42,900 bases of DNA, taken from an uncultured Lachnospiraceae bacterium (lineage in GTDB: Bacteria > Bacillota > Clostridia > Lachnospirales > Lachnospiraceae). A program made the translations under genes and the position numbers. The notes beneath the pieces were generated by a model. It saw only the letters and a program-made list of their open reading frames with translations, made no database searches and was not told where the DNA came from. The stretch spans positions 1 through 42,900 of the forward strand of contig CADADA010000027.1 of the NCBI GenBank assembly GCA_902786515.1. Reading direction: 5' to 3'. Below, in pieces: positions 17,197-25,300 of this stretch (its first letter is position 1; every line of letters begins with the position of its first letter).

Positions 17197-17651
17197 GAGA
17201 AAAAGCTGTCCAAATCCAGCATGTCATTTGCTTCAACATCTTTTTCCATGCCATTTTCATTCTCACAGGCTTCTTTTGTTACTCTTTCAGCCGCAGACAT
17301 TACATTTGTTGTTGGTAAATCAGAAACATGTGAAGCAGGCAAAGGATTTGAAGTTTGACCTGTTTGAATCCCAAGAAGATATGAAGCAATAATCTGAGGA
17401 AGCTTTTCATCAATGATTGTTTCAACCGCTTCAGCTATTCTTTCAATGAGCGGTTCTTCCCAATCTTTCTTGTCCTCTGCCGGACATTCTTCATTTAGTT
17501 CCATATCTCCAAGAAGATTTATTGCTGAAATTATGAAATCCTGTATGGAAGAATGTTTTTCAGCATTAATTTTTTGGAGAATGTCAAACGCCTTTCGATG
17601 CTCAGGATTATCAGAATAAAATCTGACGATTTTCTGTTCTTTCTTCTTCAT
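17193..17651 (-). CDS. parR: ParR-like partition adaptor
   Basis: About 152 residues, starting at the ATG that follows GGTGAG (an upstream in-frame GTG at 17669 is weaker). An RHH-like N-terminus (KIVRFYSDNPEHRKAFDIL) is followed by a helical middle and a disordered acidic tail ending NDMLDLDSFF. ParR proteins bind parC as rings and cap ParM filaments through their C-terminus. Sequence similarity is weak; the call rests on size, RHH-like start, repeats next to it and the parM gene 25 bp upstream. Confidence 0.7.
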   Translation of the reverse strand: MKKKEQKIVRFYSDNPEHRKAFDILQKINAEKHSSIQDFIISAINLLGDMELNEECPAEDKKDWEEPLIERIAEAVETIIDEKLPQIIASYLLGIQTGQTSNPLPASHVSDLPTTNVMSAAERVTKEACENENGMEKDVEANDMLDLDSFFS

Positions 17652-17676
17652 TGTCTCACCTGCCCTCACTTCTCAG

Positions 17677-18615
17677 TTATCCGGCTATTCCAAGTTTCTT
17701 CTTTTTCAAGGCTACATAACAGAAATACTCATAGCCCTTTGCATTTGCATTGATGTCAAAGTTGAATGTGATTCTGCTTCTGTCAAAAATGCTGAAATGT
17801 TCCAAAAGCTTTGCTCCTCCGCCCAAGACATACAATTTCATTGTCTTTTCATTGTATCCTAAATCAAATATTTTCATGGTCAACTCTCGTACATACTCTC
17901 TTGCTGTTGCCTCCATCCAATAATCATACTCCGCATCAATATCTACTGAACGATCCATTAAAAAAGTGTTGATAATCGAATCTGGAACATCTTCCTGAAA
18001 CTTATCCAACAAGGTCTGATGAATTTTCAAAACACACTGCCTAACTCCAAATAATTCTGTCCACATTTTATTCTCTATTGGTCTACCATCCTGCAAAAGC
18101 ATTGCATTCATTGTTCCATTTCCTATATCTACGATCATGTTTAATCCTTTAAAATCTGGTAAGTTTTCGGCAACGGCTGCATAACATTGTGGCATAACAC
18201 TACACCCTTCTATTTCTACTTCAAATATTCTTCCTTTGTACACAAATGTAATTTCAGAATTCTGAAGCATATATTCCTTGAACGACTCTTTTTGTGAATC
18301 CATCCATTTAAGTGGGACTCCAACTGCAAGGTGAACCTTTTCACATCTGATATTTCTCAGATATAATTCCTTTGCTATTGCTGCAATCGTAAGAATATAA
18401 AAATCATTATCCACTACTTTATCTTTTGTATAATTTTTATGCCCCTGATCCAGCACATAATATTTGCCACCATAATACAAATAATCTGTGCTCATTACAG
18501 GCTCTGTATCTCTCTCCACAAATCCATTACTGAATACTGTATTAGCTGTTTTTATATTTCCATAACCATGATCCACAGCCAAAATCAAAGTTCCGTCAAT
18601 TCTAATCTCTCTCAT
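17677..18615 (-). CDS. parM: ParM/StbA-like actin-type ATPase
   Basis: 312 residues with the actin/ParM phosphate loops: LILAVDHGYGNIKTANTVF at the N-terminus (phosphate 1, with catalytic-type Asp) and MIVDIGNGTMNAMLL in the middle (phosphate 2), then LYVLGGGAKLLE (adenosine motif). It polymerises with ATP to push plasmid copies apart. GGAGG precedes the ATG. On an integrated element its presence implies that the excised circle is kept for a while and segregated. Confidence 0.88.
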   Translation of the reverse strand: MREIRIDGTLILAVDHGYGNIKTANTVFSNGFVERDTEPVMSTDYLYYGGKYYVLDQGHKNYTKDKVVDNDFYILTIAAIAKELYLRNIRCEKVHLAVGVPLKWMDSQKESFKEYMLQNSEITFVYKGRIFEVEIEGCSVMPQCYAAVAENLPDFKGLNMIVDIGNGTMNAMLLQDGRPIENKMWTELFGVRQCVLKIHQTLLDKFQEDVPDSIINTFLMDRSVDIDAEYDYWMEATAREYVRELTMKIFDLGYNEKTMKLYVLGGGAKLLEHFSIFDRSRITFNFDINANAKGYEYFCYVALKKKKLGIAG

Positions 18616-18637
18616 ATCTCGCTTCCTCCAATCCTTT

Positions 18638-18961
18638 CTAGTCCATTTCTTTTAAAATAGTTAAAATATGCTTCAATGGCATGAGCATCTCTTCAAAATC
18701 AATGTCGCTCAAATTTTCCTCCTCCAAAAACTGTAATTCTTCTAGCATCGCTTCAAGATACATTTCCATTTTTCTTGCAACTTTCTTTCCTGCAACCACT
18801 CTCACTTCATGATTTAATAAGCACTGTATAATATAATCCTGCTTGGAAAGACCGCTCAACGCAACTTTCACATTAAGCTCCTGCGCTTCCTCCGGTGACA
18901 TACGAAACGCCACCACTACATTTCTCCATCTGTTTTTTGCATCTAATCTCTTTTCGCTCAT
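18638..18961 (-). CDS. RHH protein paired with integrase, element 1
   Basis: About 107 residues, starting nine bases after AGGAG. The N-terminal ribbon-helix-helix (NVVVAFRMSPEEAQELNVKV) and the motif SGLSKQDYIIQCLLNHEV match the homologous genes in elements 2 and 3 (SGMLKKDYFIRSCIYNRI). C-terminal half is helical and acidic. Likely a DNA-binding accessory of mobilization or excision, related to MobC. It lies between integrase and parM. Confidence 0.75.
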   Translation of the reverse strand: MSEKRLDAKNRWRNVVVAFRMSPEEAQELNVKVALSGLSKQDYIIQCLLNHEVRVVAGKKVARKMEMYLEAMLEELQFLEEENLSDIDFEEMLMPLKHILTILKEMD

Positions 18962-19006
18962 TTGATTCATCTCCTACCCAAGGGATGCCACCACATCCCC
19001 TTGTTT

Positions 19007-20212
19007 TTATCCTGCAAGATACTTTTGTATATTAAGAATCTTATTATCGTTCTCGATTGATTCTTCCGACGTTACTTTATCTTCAATAACCTCATTTACC
19101 GCAACATCTTCCATAACTTCATCTTGCACACCATCTTCATAGCTTGCGTTGACCTCATCCAATTTATCTGCCATAGCCACCTGCTTTGACGGAAACAAAT
19201 GCGAGTAGCGATACGTTATATCTATACTCTCATGACCAACTCTGTCAGCGATTGCCACAGCTGAAAATCCAAGATCGATCAAATGTGAAATGTGACTATG
19301 ACGAAGATCATGGATTCGAATCTTCTTTACTCCTGCAAGCTTTGAGCCTCTCTCCATCTCATGGTGGAGAAAACTTTTTGTCACCTGAAAGATTCTTTCT
19401 GTAGGTTCTTGATCATAAAGCATTGCAAAATAATCCTGCATCTCCTCCGACAAAAACTTAGGAAGTTTTATCGTTCGATTGCTTTTTGGAGTCTTGGGTG
19501 TTGTAATAAAATCCTGCCCCTGCAACCTCTGATACGATTTATTGATACGAACTGTATTCTTATCAAAATCAAAATCCTCCGTTGTAAGAGCTAGCAGCTC
19601 ACCTAATCTCATTCCAGTCCAATACAGCATTTCAAATGCATAAAATGATATAGGCTTATCCACAATTGCATCAGAAAACTTTTTGTACTCCTCAGTAGTC
19701 CAGAAAAGCATTTCCTTATTTTCCTCTTTTCCCATATTTCCCGCCTGTCTCGCCGGGTTTGATTTCAGATTATAAAACCTGCAGGCATGGTTAAAAATTG
19801 CACTCAGCGTATTATGCATGGTTTTTCTGTAAGTCTGAGAATAACTCTCACCATTTTCATATCGAAATCCTACCATCTCGTTCTGCCACTTTCTCACATC
19901 TCCTGCTGTAATCTCATTCATCTTCAGATTTTTGAAGTACGGCAAGATTTTTGTCTCCACAATATGTTCCTTGGTAAGCCAGGTATTGAGCTTAACCCGA
20001 TTCTTCACATCTTCTGTATATAACTTCCAGAACTCTCCGAATGTCATATCCAGATTATTTTCCTGACGAATCTTATAATTACGCTCATAATCCAAAGCTT
20101 CCCTCTTTGTTGCAAATCCTCTTTTCTTTATTTGCTTATTTTCCCCAGTCCAGTCCTTGCAATAGAATTTGACAAACCAGGTACCAGTCTTACTATCCTT
20201 ATATGCTGGCAT
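19007..20212 (-). CDS. int: Tn916-type tyrosine integrase, element 1
   Basis: About 401 residues with an AP2-like arm-binding N-terminus (GTWFVKFYCKDWTGENKQIKKRGF), a core-binding domain and the catalytic domain: Arg in TGMRLGELLAL, HxxR in RIHDLRHSHISHL, His and Tyr in VGHESIDITYRYSHLFP. It carries out integration and excision. The ATG at 20212 has AAGGAG nine bases before it. Follows the excisionase by 77 bp. Confidence 0.95.
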   Translation of the reverse strand: MPAYKDSKTGTWFVKFYCKDWTGENKQIKKRGFATKREALDYERNYKIRQENNLDMTFGEFWKLYTEDVKNRVKLNTWLTKEHIVETKILPYFKNLKMNEITAGDVRKWQNEMVGFRYENGESYSQTYRKTMHNTLSAIFNHACRFYNLKSNPARQAGNMGKEENKEMLFWTTEEYKKFSDAIVDKPISFYAFEMLYWTGMRLGELLALTTEDFDFDKNTVRINKSYQRLQGQDFITTPKTPKSNRTIKLPKFLSEEMQDYFAMLYDQEPTERIFQVTKSFLHHEMERGSKLAGVKKIRIHDLRHSHISHLIDLGFSAVAIADRVGHESIDITYRYSHLFPSKQVAMADKLDEVNASYEDGVQDEVMEDVAVNEVIEDKVTSEESIENDNKILNIQKYLAG

Positions 20213-20288
20213 ACTCATCATCTCCTTTTCCTATTGCCGATAGGACATCTTAAGTCCCACCGGCTTTGTGTACTAATATTTTTTGCTG

Positions 20289-20474
20289 TTATACAGCTTC
20301 TGTCATTCCATAAAATCGCTCTTCAAAATACTTACGACTAATCTTGCCACGAATAACTGCATAGCCTTTTTCTTTCAGTTCGTTATTCAACTGTCGCATA
20401 ATGTTATAAGCAGCCGATTTTGAAATACCCAATATCTGCATCACATCATCTACTTTTAAAAACTTCTCGTTCAT
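20289..20474 (-). CDS. xis: excisionase-like MerR/HTH_17 protein, element 1
   Basis: 61 residues: FLKVDDVMQILGISKSAAYNIM is a winged-helix HTH_17 motif, followed by RGKISRKYFEERFYG. Same length and layout as the gene at 35192. Directs the integrase toward excision. GGGAGG lies before the ATG. It is preceded by a long untranslated leader. Confidence 0.88.
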   Translation of the reverse strand: MNEKFLKVDDVMQILGISKSAAYNIMRQLNNELKEKGYAVIRGKISRKYFEERFYGMTEAV

Positions 20475-20851
20475 GCACTGCGCCTCCCTTCTTCCTGTGT
20501 TTAAATACAGAGATTTATGATACAGTCACAATAACTGCTGCATAAATTCTGTATTATGTATTTGTCTGTAGGAATTGTAAGTATGTTTTTCCGTTCAACC
20601 TTCTACATTCCATAACATTCAAAAATGTTGGCGTTCTCATATCGGCTCTGCTGGTGTTCCAACCAGCCTCATTACCCGAAAGATTATTTCAGATAATACC
20701 GCCCGCTCCTGCTCGAGGTATTCAGTCCACTTAGGGGAGTGTCTTCATTCGCTCGCTTCTTGAAAGGTCTTGGCAAATGTCTGTTAGTATTCCGATATCG
20801 CTCATTCTTTTTTTCAATACCGTATTGTATAGATAAATAGATTGTGATTAT
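20475..20851 (-). ncRNA. long structured leader upstream of xis-int (candidate RNA)
   Basis: About 375 nt with no ORF, downstream of a good minus-strand promoter. On the minus strand it holds hairpins GCTGGT/ACCAGC, AATACC/GGTATT, ATTAT/ATAAT and ACATT/AATGT, with a GC-richer centre (about 20650-20760) than its surroundings. No T-box or known riboswitch signature was recognised. It could be a regulatory leader controlling excision or an independent small RNA. Confidence 0.5.
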
Positions 20852-20879
20852 TCTATACCATATCGTATTGAATTGTCAA
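20852..20879 (-). promoter_or_regulatory. promoter of the xis-int leader
   Basis: Minus strand TTGACA (20874-20879) with TATAGA (20852-20857), 16 bp apart. Nearby palindromic CAATAC-c-GTATTG and related ATACNRTAT copies between the two divergent genes are candidate operators for the XRE protein. Confidence 0.6.
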
Positions 20880-20984
20880 GAAGTTTTTCTAATGTTTTTG
20901 TATAGAAAAACTTCCCTTTTCATTTTTTTCGTGTTATACTCTCCTTAAAAGTCCATAACACATCTAAATGGAGGGAACTACACT

Positions 20985-21533
20985 ATGACAATAGGTGAAA
21001 GAATAAAGAAAATACGGGTATTCCGCAAAATGACAATGGATGACCTGGGTGGTGCTCTCGGTTTTGAGGGAAAAAATATGTCTGTGCGCATCTCTCAATA
21101 CGAAACCGGTGCCCGCATTCCCGGTGATGATATGATTCAAAAGCTTGCCGACGCATTGCACTGTAATTACAAAGCAATCTCTGACTACAGTTTAGGTGCT
21201 GCTGAAGATATCATTGAAACACTTTTCTGGCTTGAAGAAAGTGCCACATCTCTCCCGGCACGTGGAAAAGGTACAAGATTCCCAGAGTACACAGCTCCCG
21301 GCAACCTGATTCATCTGACTGCAATGACACCTGCAAAATCTTCCGAGGCTGCCAGACCAACTTACAACGAAGATGATTATGACAGTACAGGCTCACCTGT
21401 CGCATTAACTTTTGAATATGGATTGGTAAATGATTTCCTTTCGGAATGGTGTGAAATGAAAACGAAATTAAATAGTGGAGAGATTTCTCCTAATGAATAT
21501 TTTGAGTGGAAAATAACATGGCCTCAGGCGTAA
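20985..21533 (+). CDS. divergent XRE-family regulator of element 1
   Basis: 182 residues. N-terminal helix-turn-helix (IGERIKKIRVFRKMTMDDLGGAL, then SQYETGARIPGDDMIQKLADAL). The C-terminal part is unassigned. GGAGGG precedes the ATG, and a TATACT box lies at 20935-20940. Divergent to the leader-xis-int unit across shared palindromes, the usual layout of a repressor that holds an integrated element quiet. The element's only plus-strand gene. Confidence 0.88.
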   Translation: MTIGERIKKIRVFRKMTMDDLGGALGFEGKNMSVRISQYETGARIPGDDMIQKLADALHCNYKAISDYSLGAAEDIIETLFWLEESATSLPARGKGTRFPEYTAPGNLIHLTAMTPAKSSEAARPTYNEDDYDSTGSPVALTFEYGLVNDFLSEWCEMKTKLNSGEISPNEYFEWKITWPQA

Positions 21534-21561
21534 ATGAAACTATTCACGCACAGCTCACTTT

Positions 21562-21579
21562 AGTACCATTTTAGTACCA
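21562..21579. repeat. AGTACCA pair, candidate integrase arm site
   Basis: AGTACCA at 21562-21568 and 21573-21579, an 11-bp period as in arm-type sites of tyrosine integrases. Located between the XRE gene and the terminator, where the right end of element 1 is expected. Confidence 0.45.
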
Positions 21580-21592
21580 CAAGACAAAAAAC

Positions 21593-21631
21593 AAGCTCGC
21601 AAATGCCCATTTTATAGGCTTTTGCGAGCTT
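21593..21631 (-). terminator. strong hairpin at element 1 right end
   Basis: AAGCTCGCAAA (21593-21603) pairs with TTTGCGAGCTT (21621-21631), with an inner GCC/GGC. On the minus strand the stem is followed by a T-rich run, so it would stop leftward transcripts from the SEC-C side; it may also serve the plus-strand XRE gene. Confidence 0.75.
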
Positions 21632-21639
21632 TTGAAAAT

Positions 21640-21834
21640 TACTCAAACTCCCTACAGGTTATGTTACTTCCTGTGTATGAGTAAGTGTTTTGCTATCAGA
21701 AACAACATCTTTTCGTCTGTTTCTCACGATTATTTTCTGTTTTCAAAATTTCAGGTATCATTTGGGTATCACGAATGGGTATCAATGTACCTACTGGTAT
21801 TATGACTCTGCTAAAAGGAATGTGCAAGAGCTTT
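21640..21834. other. intergenic segment with three GGTATCA repeats
   Basis: No gene seen. GGTATCA is at 21754-21760, 21765-21771 and 21778-21784 (periods 11 and 13). The same word, again with 11-bp period, marks the right end of element 2 (35993, 36004). This could be the other end of element 2 or the relic of another element. Confidence 0.4.
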
Positions 21835-23088
21835 TTACTTTCTGCCACAACACTTCTTATACTTCTTTCCTGACCCACAAGGACATGGATCATTCGGATA
21901 TATCTTCTTTTCTACATTCACAACATTTCCACCCAATCCATCAGGATAGAGTGAAGTAGATATAATATCCGCATTTCCTTCCAAATCAACAGGTATCCCC
22001 ATCTCTTTTAGTTGTGGTGCTACATCTCTTAACATCGCCGCCGCATGAGAGCTTCCCGGCACGATTGTCGGCATTCCACCGCTAAATTCTCTTCTTATCA
22101 GTTCATTTGGCTTATGACCTCTGTTTTCTTTCATTCTTGTGTTGTTATGAGCTTCCATAAGCAAACCCACAAACTCATTCATTTGCTTTTCACTCTTAAA
22201 CACCACATCTGCTTCTGTCATTTTACTAATCACATCCGCAGGTGATTCCCCTTCGTAACTGTTTGCCCATACCTGTAGACACCACGAAACAGCCTGCTCA
22301 TATGGTAAATCTAGTTTTCGCATAAAAAATGTTTGTAATTTTTTATACGCCAATGAACTTTCCTCATATCCTATTCTACAAATTTCTTCAATCTGCTGTA
22401 CCGATGGTATATAAAAATCTTTATCCATTTGGCTATCCAACAGATATCCCACTTCATCATTCTCCAGTATTGGTATATGTATAAACAATCCTTTTGAGGA
22501 ATAAATCGGATCGTCCTTCGGCCAATCTTGTAATCCCAAGCTTCTCATGGGGAAAATACACGATTCCACAATATCTATCGGCATTTCCCATAGCATGGCA
22601 ATCATTTCATCTATGGTATCCTTAACCTTTAATTTGTATAACTCGTAGATAACTTCCACAGGCGCAATTCCATAATAGTTTATAAAAAAATGAACGCATT
22701 TCATCATCCATCCCTTTTTTAATTGCTCTGCCCTAAATGCTTCATCATCAATTCGTTTAAAAACTGCAGACACTTCTTCAAAGACACAAAATCTGTCTGA
22801 TATTTCTTCAAAAGCTCCGAGCCAGTACATATGCAACTGCATACTATCCACTGCTTCATTTATAGAAACATCCTGCGGTGTGTCACATGCTTTGCGAAAA
22901 AGAATCATTTGCTCCTTGGTCAAACATGCTAATCTGCTTCGAAGCATATCCTCTGCACAGAAACATTCAAGAATCCGTTCTATGAGTGCAGCTTTACGAA
23001 GTCCTGAACATTTTCTTAATTCAAAGCTTCTTGCCTGCTCTAATAACTGTTCTTTTGTATATTCTTCTAAATGCTCTTTTAATAACAT
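21835..23088 (-). CDS. SEC-C motif protein
   Basis: About 417 residues. The C-terminus is a zinc-binding SEC-C motif (PNDPCPCGSGKKYKKCCG), as in SecA and many unlinked proteins. The N-terminus (EYTKEQLLEQARSFELRKCS, then GLRKAALIERIL) resembles a SAP/Rho-N type fold that could bind nucleic acid. The middle is helical with no known domain. I choose the ATG at 23088, which has GGAGG at good distance, over an upstream in-frame ATG at 23124. Function unknown; similar proteins occur in mobile islands. Confidence 0.8.
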   Translation of the reverse strand: MLLKEHLEEYTKEQLLEQARSFELRKCSGLRKAALIERILECFCAEDMLRSRLACLTKEQMILFRKACDTPQDVSINEAVDSMQLHMYWLGAFEEISDRFCVFEEVSAVFKRIDDEAFRAEQLKKGWMMKCVHFFINYYGIAPVEVIYELYKLKVKDTIDEMIAMLWEMPIDIVESCIFPMRSLGLQDWPKDDPIYSSKGLFIHIPILENDEVGYLLDSQMDKDFYIPSVQQIEEICRIGYEESSLAYKKLQTFFMRKLDLPYEQAVSWCLQVWANSYEGESPADVISKMTEADVVFKSEKQMNEFVGLLMEAHNNTRMKENRGHKPNELIRREFSGGMPTIVPGSSHAAAMLRDVAPQLKEMGIPVDLEGNADIISTSLYPDGLGGNVVNVEKKIYPNDPCPCGSGKKYKKCCGRK

Positions 23089-23142
23089 ATAGTTTCCTCC
23101 AATGCAGTTCAATTCTTCAGACATTATACCGTTTAACTTTTA

Positions 23143-23511
23143 TTACAACTCTATAAACTCATATCTACCTGATCCAAAACCAGTTACTTTATTAATCACT
23201 TTTGCAGCTTTCATCGCATTCATAACATTTGTTGCCTTTGATTTCGAGCAACTTAACCATTCCTGAACATTTGCCTGTCCAAATGGAACGCCTGTACCGC
23301 ATGCGCAAAATACCTGTTCAATATTCTTGATAAACTTATCTGTTATTTCCGCTTCTCTGAATAATGGCATATATTTTTCAAAAGTGTTGCTTACTTTCTG
23401 AGCATTATTGATTACTTTTCCAGCCGCATTGCTTACTTCTTTAAGGGTGTTGCACATATTTTTCGTAGCATTGCTTACTTTTTCTTGAGTGTTGCTTACT
23501 TTTCTGAACAT
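23143..23511 (-). pseudogene. C-terminal remnant of an AlbA/HATPase_c_4 regulator
   Basis: The frame opens shortly before the ATG as GEPLFEEFGDGIKVTMFRK, the end of the HATPase domain of COG2865-type proteins, with an in-frame stop about 18 codons upstream of the ATG. What is left is a linker with KVSN repeated about five times and a winged-helix tail (NVQEWLSCSKSKATNVMNAM). The AlbA and ATPase parts are missing. It may still be made as a small DNA-binding protein, but the simplest reading is a truncated gene cut when the neighbouring HEPN operon arrived. The operon's last stop codon overlaps the break. Confidence 0.7.
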
Positions 23512-23551
23512 TGTAACCTTTATACCGTCACCGAATTCTTCAAAGAGCGGT

Positions 23552-24199
23552 TCACCTCTTATATTTCTTTAAATAAACCGCATTAGTTATCTGTGTAATA
23601 TATTTGTCCATTAATCCTGTTATTACATCATATATCTCCCTAAATCTATCTTCGTCTAAATCTATACCTTCAATTCTCTCTCCATGTGCTATTTCATTTC
23701 TCATCTTCAAAAGCACATCATCTATCATAACAAAACCTGGCTCATACTCCGAGTAATCCAATCCTATAGTTTCCATTATTTCTGTAAATACAGACGAATT
23801 TAAATTGCTACCTGTTTTTATTACATCCACATATGGAATTCTTGCCTTGTTACTGCCTTCTGTCCTTATTTTATTTATGACCTGATTATGCAACGATGCT
23901 TTATTGCTCTCCGTAAACAACTTAATTTCTTTATTGATGGCTAATGCCATAAAATTGGGTTTTAATTCATCATATGTACAATTTTGAAACGACACATAGC
24001 ACAAGTAAAAAGTAGCCAAATTTTTAATTAGTCCCTCCCAATGAGCATATAACAAGGCCACTCCTGCTCTTAACGCTGTACTTTTTGCTGTCTTTTTTGA
24101 AGTTGCAATATTGGACGAAATAGCTGAAAGTTCCTTTTTTCTCCATGCAGTTTCACTATCCACCGCATCTTGGAATTCATCCTCTGTTCTTATCTTCAT
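23552..24199 (-). CDS. MAE_28990/MAE_18760-family HEPN RNase
   Basis: 215 residues, all helical. The HEPN catalytic motif R-N-x3-H is present in KMRNEIAHGE (about 177-186), and ALRAGVALLYAHWEGLIKN is the family's N-terminal signature. HEPN proteins of this family are predicted metal-independent RNases associated with restriction loci. It overlaps the DUF262 gene by ATGA and so is made in step with it. Probable effector that degrades RNA when DUF262 or the restriction enzyme senses invasion; that role is inferred. Confidence 0.85.
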   Translation of the reverse strand: MKIRTEDEFQDAVDSETAWRKKELSAISSNIATSKKTAKSTALRAGVALLYAHWEGLIKNLATFYLCYVSFQNCTYDELKPNFMALAINKEIKLFTESNKASLHNQVINKIRTEGSNKARIPYVDVIKTGSNLNSSVFTEIMETIGLDYSEYEPGFVMIDDVLLKMRNEIAHGERIEGIDLDEDRFREIYDVITGLMDKYITQITNAVYLKKYKR

Positions 24200-25296
24200 T
24201 TTTTAAAATACTCTTTCCCCCAGATTGACAATTCTTTATATCTAGGTATCGCTTTGACTCCCGGTATTGTATTTTTAATATATACCTCTTCTAAATATAA
24301 TTCTTTAACCTTTGCTTTCATCCATTCATTTTTATCTTCTAACATAAGAATACTATCTATATTTGACATTACTCCATATGCAATTACTTGAAACGAAGAT
24401 GCTAAAAATGGTCCTGTATATTTTTCTCCCTCATATTTTCTAAATGCATCTTCTCCAAATAAACCGGACAGTAAATCAAATGTCATTTCAAACTTTTTTA
24501 TGGTGCCATTTATGTCATAATTAGAATCATCACAAATACATAGAATTTCTTTATCAAGCAGCTCAGAAAACTCCTTATATTTAGAAATCTTATCCCAATC
24601 AATATGATTGGCAACCAACAACCTGACCACCATCTCCTGATCATACTGTTCTCCTGATTTTCTTTCACTAATCTTTAAACACTTTTCATATGATGGTATA
24701 TTTGACAATTTATCTATAAGCTCATATATCTCCCTATTACTCATAATTACCAAACAATTTCTCACTTCTTGATCGCTTAGCAGCGACCCTCCTGTATTTA
24801 ATCTTTGAAACAACTCATATTTGGTGTTTGAATCACTTTCTTTTTTTATAATAATTACATCCAATCTAGCCCTTTTAAGTGTCAGCTGTTGTTCTTTAGT
24901 AAATGATAATTCCCCTTCTCCCTGCCATTTCATTCCCGCAAAAGAAGGCAAATCATCAGTAGCCTCCAAAACTAATGGTGGAATAGATTTTCCTTCCTCG
25001 TCTTTAAGTATTCCTACAAATTGAAATATTGTTGATAATCTTTGTACTCCATCAATTACATCCCACGTTCCATCTTCCCTTTGACTAACAAATATCTGCG
25101 GTATTGGTATATTTAGCATAATTGATTCTATTAATTTTGTTTTCTGATAATCACTCCATCGAAATACTCTTTGAAACTCTGGGTGAATATCAAGTTCCTC
25201 ATCTCTATATAAATTAATCAATTCACCTATAGACATCTGATATGCTTCTCTGTAAATCTCACTAGATTTTTTTGCAATTTCTTCTTGTAATGACAT
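24196..25296 (-). CDS. DUF262 (ParB/GmrS-like) protein without HNH domain
   Basis: 366 residues. N-terminal DUF262 with IGELINLYRDEELDIHPEFQ, FRWSDYQKTKLIESI, IPIPQIFVSQ and the ParB-like catalytic box DVIDGVQRLSTI, expected to bind and hydrolyse nucleotide. In GmrSD enzymes DUF262 is joined to the DUF1524 HNH nuclease; here no HNH motif is visible and a HEPN gene follows instead. It starts four bases after the methylase stop. Confidence 0.88.
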   Translation of the reverse strand: MSLQEEIAKKSSEIYREAYQMSIGELINLYRDEELDIHPEFQRVFRWSDYQKTKLIESIMLNIPIPQIFVSQREDGTWDVIDGVQRLSTIFQFVGILKDEEGKSIPPLVLEATDDLPSFAGMKWQGEGELSFTKEQQLTLKRARLDVIIIKKESDSNTKYELFQRLNTGGSLLSDQEVRNCLVIMSNREIYELIDKLSNIPSYEKCLKISERKSGEQYDQEMVVRLLVANHIDWDKISKYKEFSELLDKEILCICDDSNYDINGTIKKFEMTFDLLSGLFGEDAFRKYEGEKYTGPFLASSFQVIAYGVMSNIDSILMLEDKNEWMKAKVKELYLEEVYIKNTIPGVKAIPRYKELSIWGKEYFKK

Positions 25297-25300
25297 ATTC

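Larger units (their letters stand above)
14310..21640. mobile_element. integrative mobilizable element 1 (limits approximate)
   Basis: A coherent set on one strand: relaxase, MobC, oriT-like region, parC-like repeats, parR, parM, RHH protein, integrase, excisionase, plus a divergent XRE regulator. There is no conjugation pore, so transfer would need a helper. Ends are inferred from short direct repeats at 14314 and 21562 and the terminator at 21593; no attL/attR duplication was found by eye. Confidence 0.6.

Noticed and set aside
20640..20760. T-box or known riboswitch in the xis leader
   Set aside because: No T-box consensus or familiar aptamer core could be found; kept only as a generic structured leader.
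23395..23511. KVSN-encoding repeats as a CRISPR or iteron array
   Set aside because: They are in frame, imperfect and inside a protein linker of a known family.
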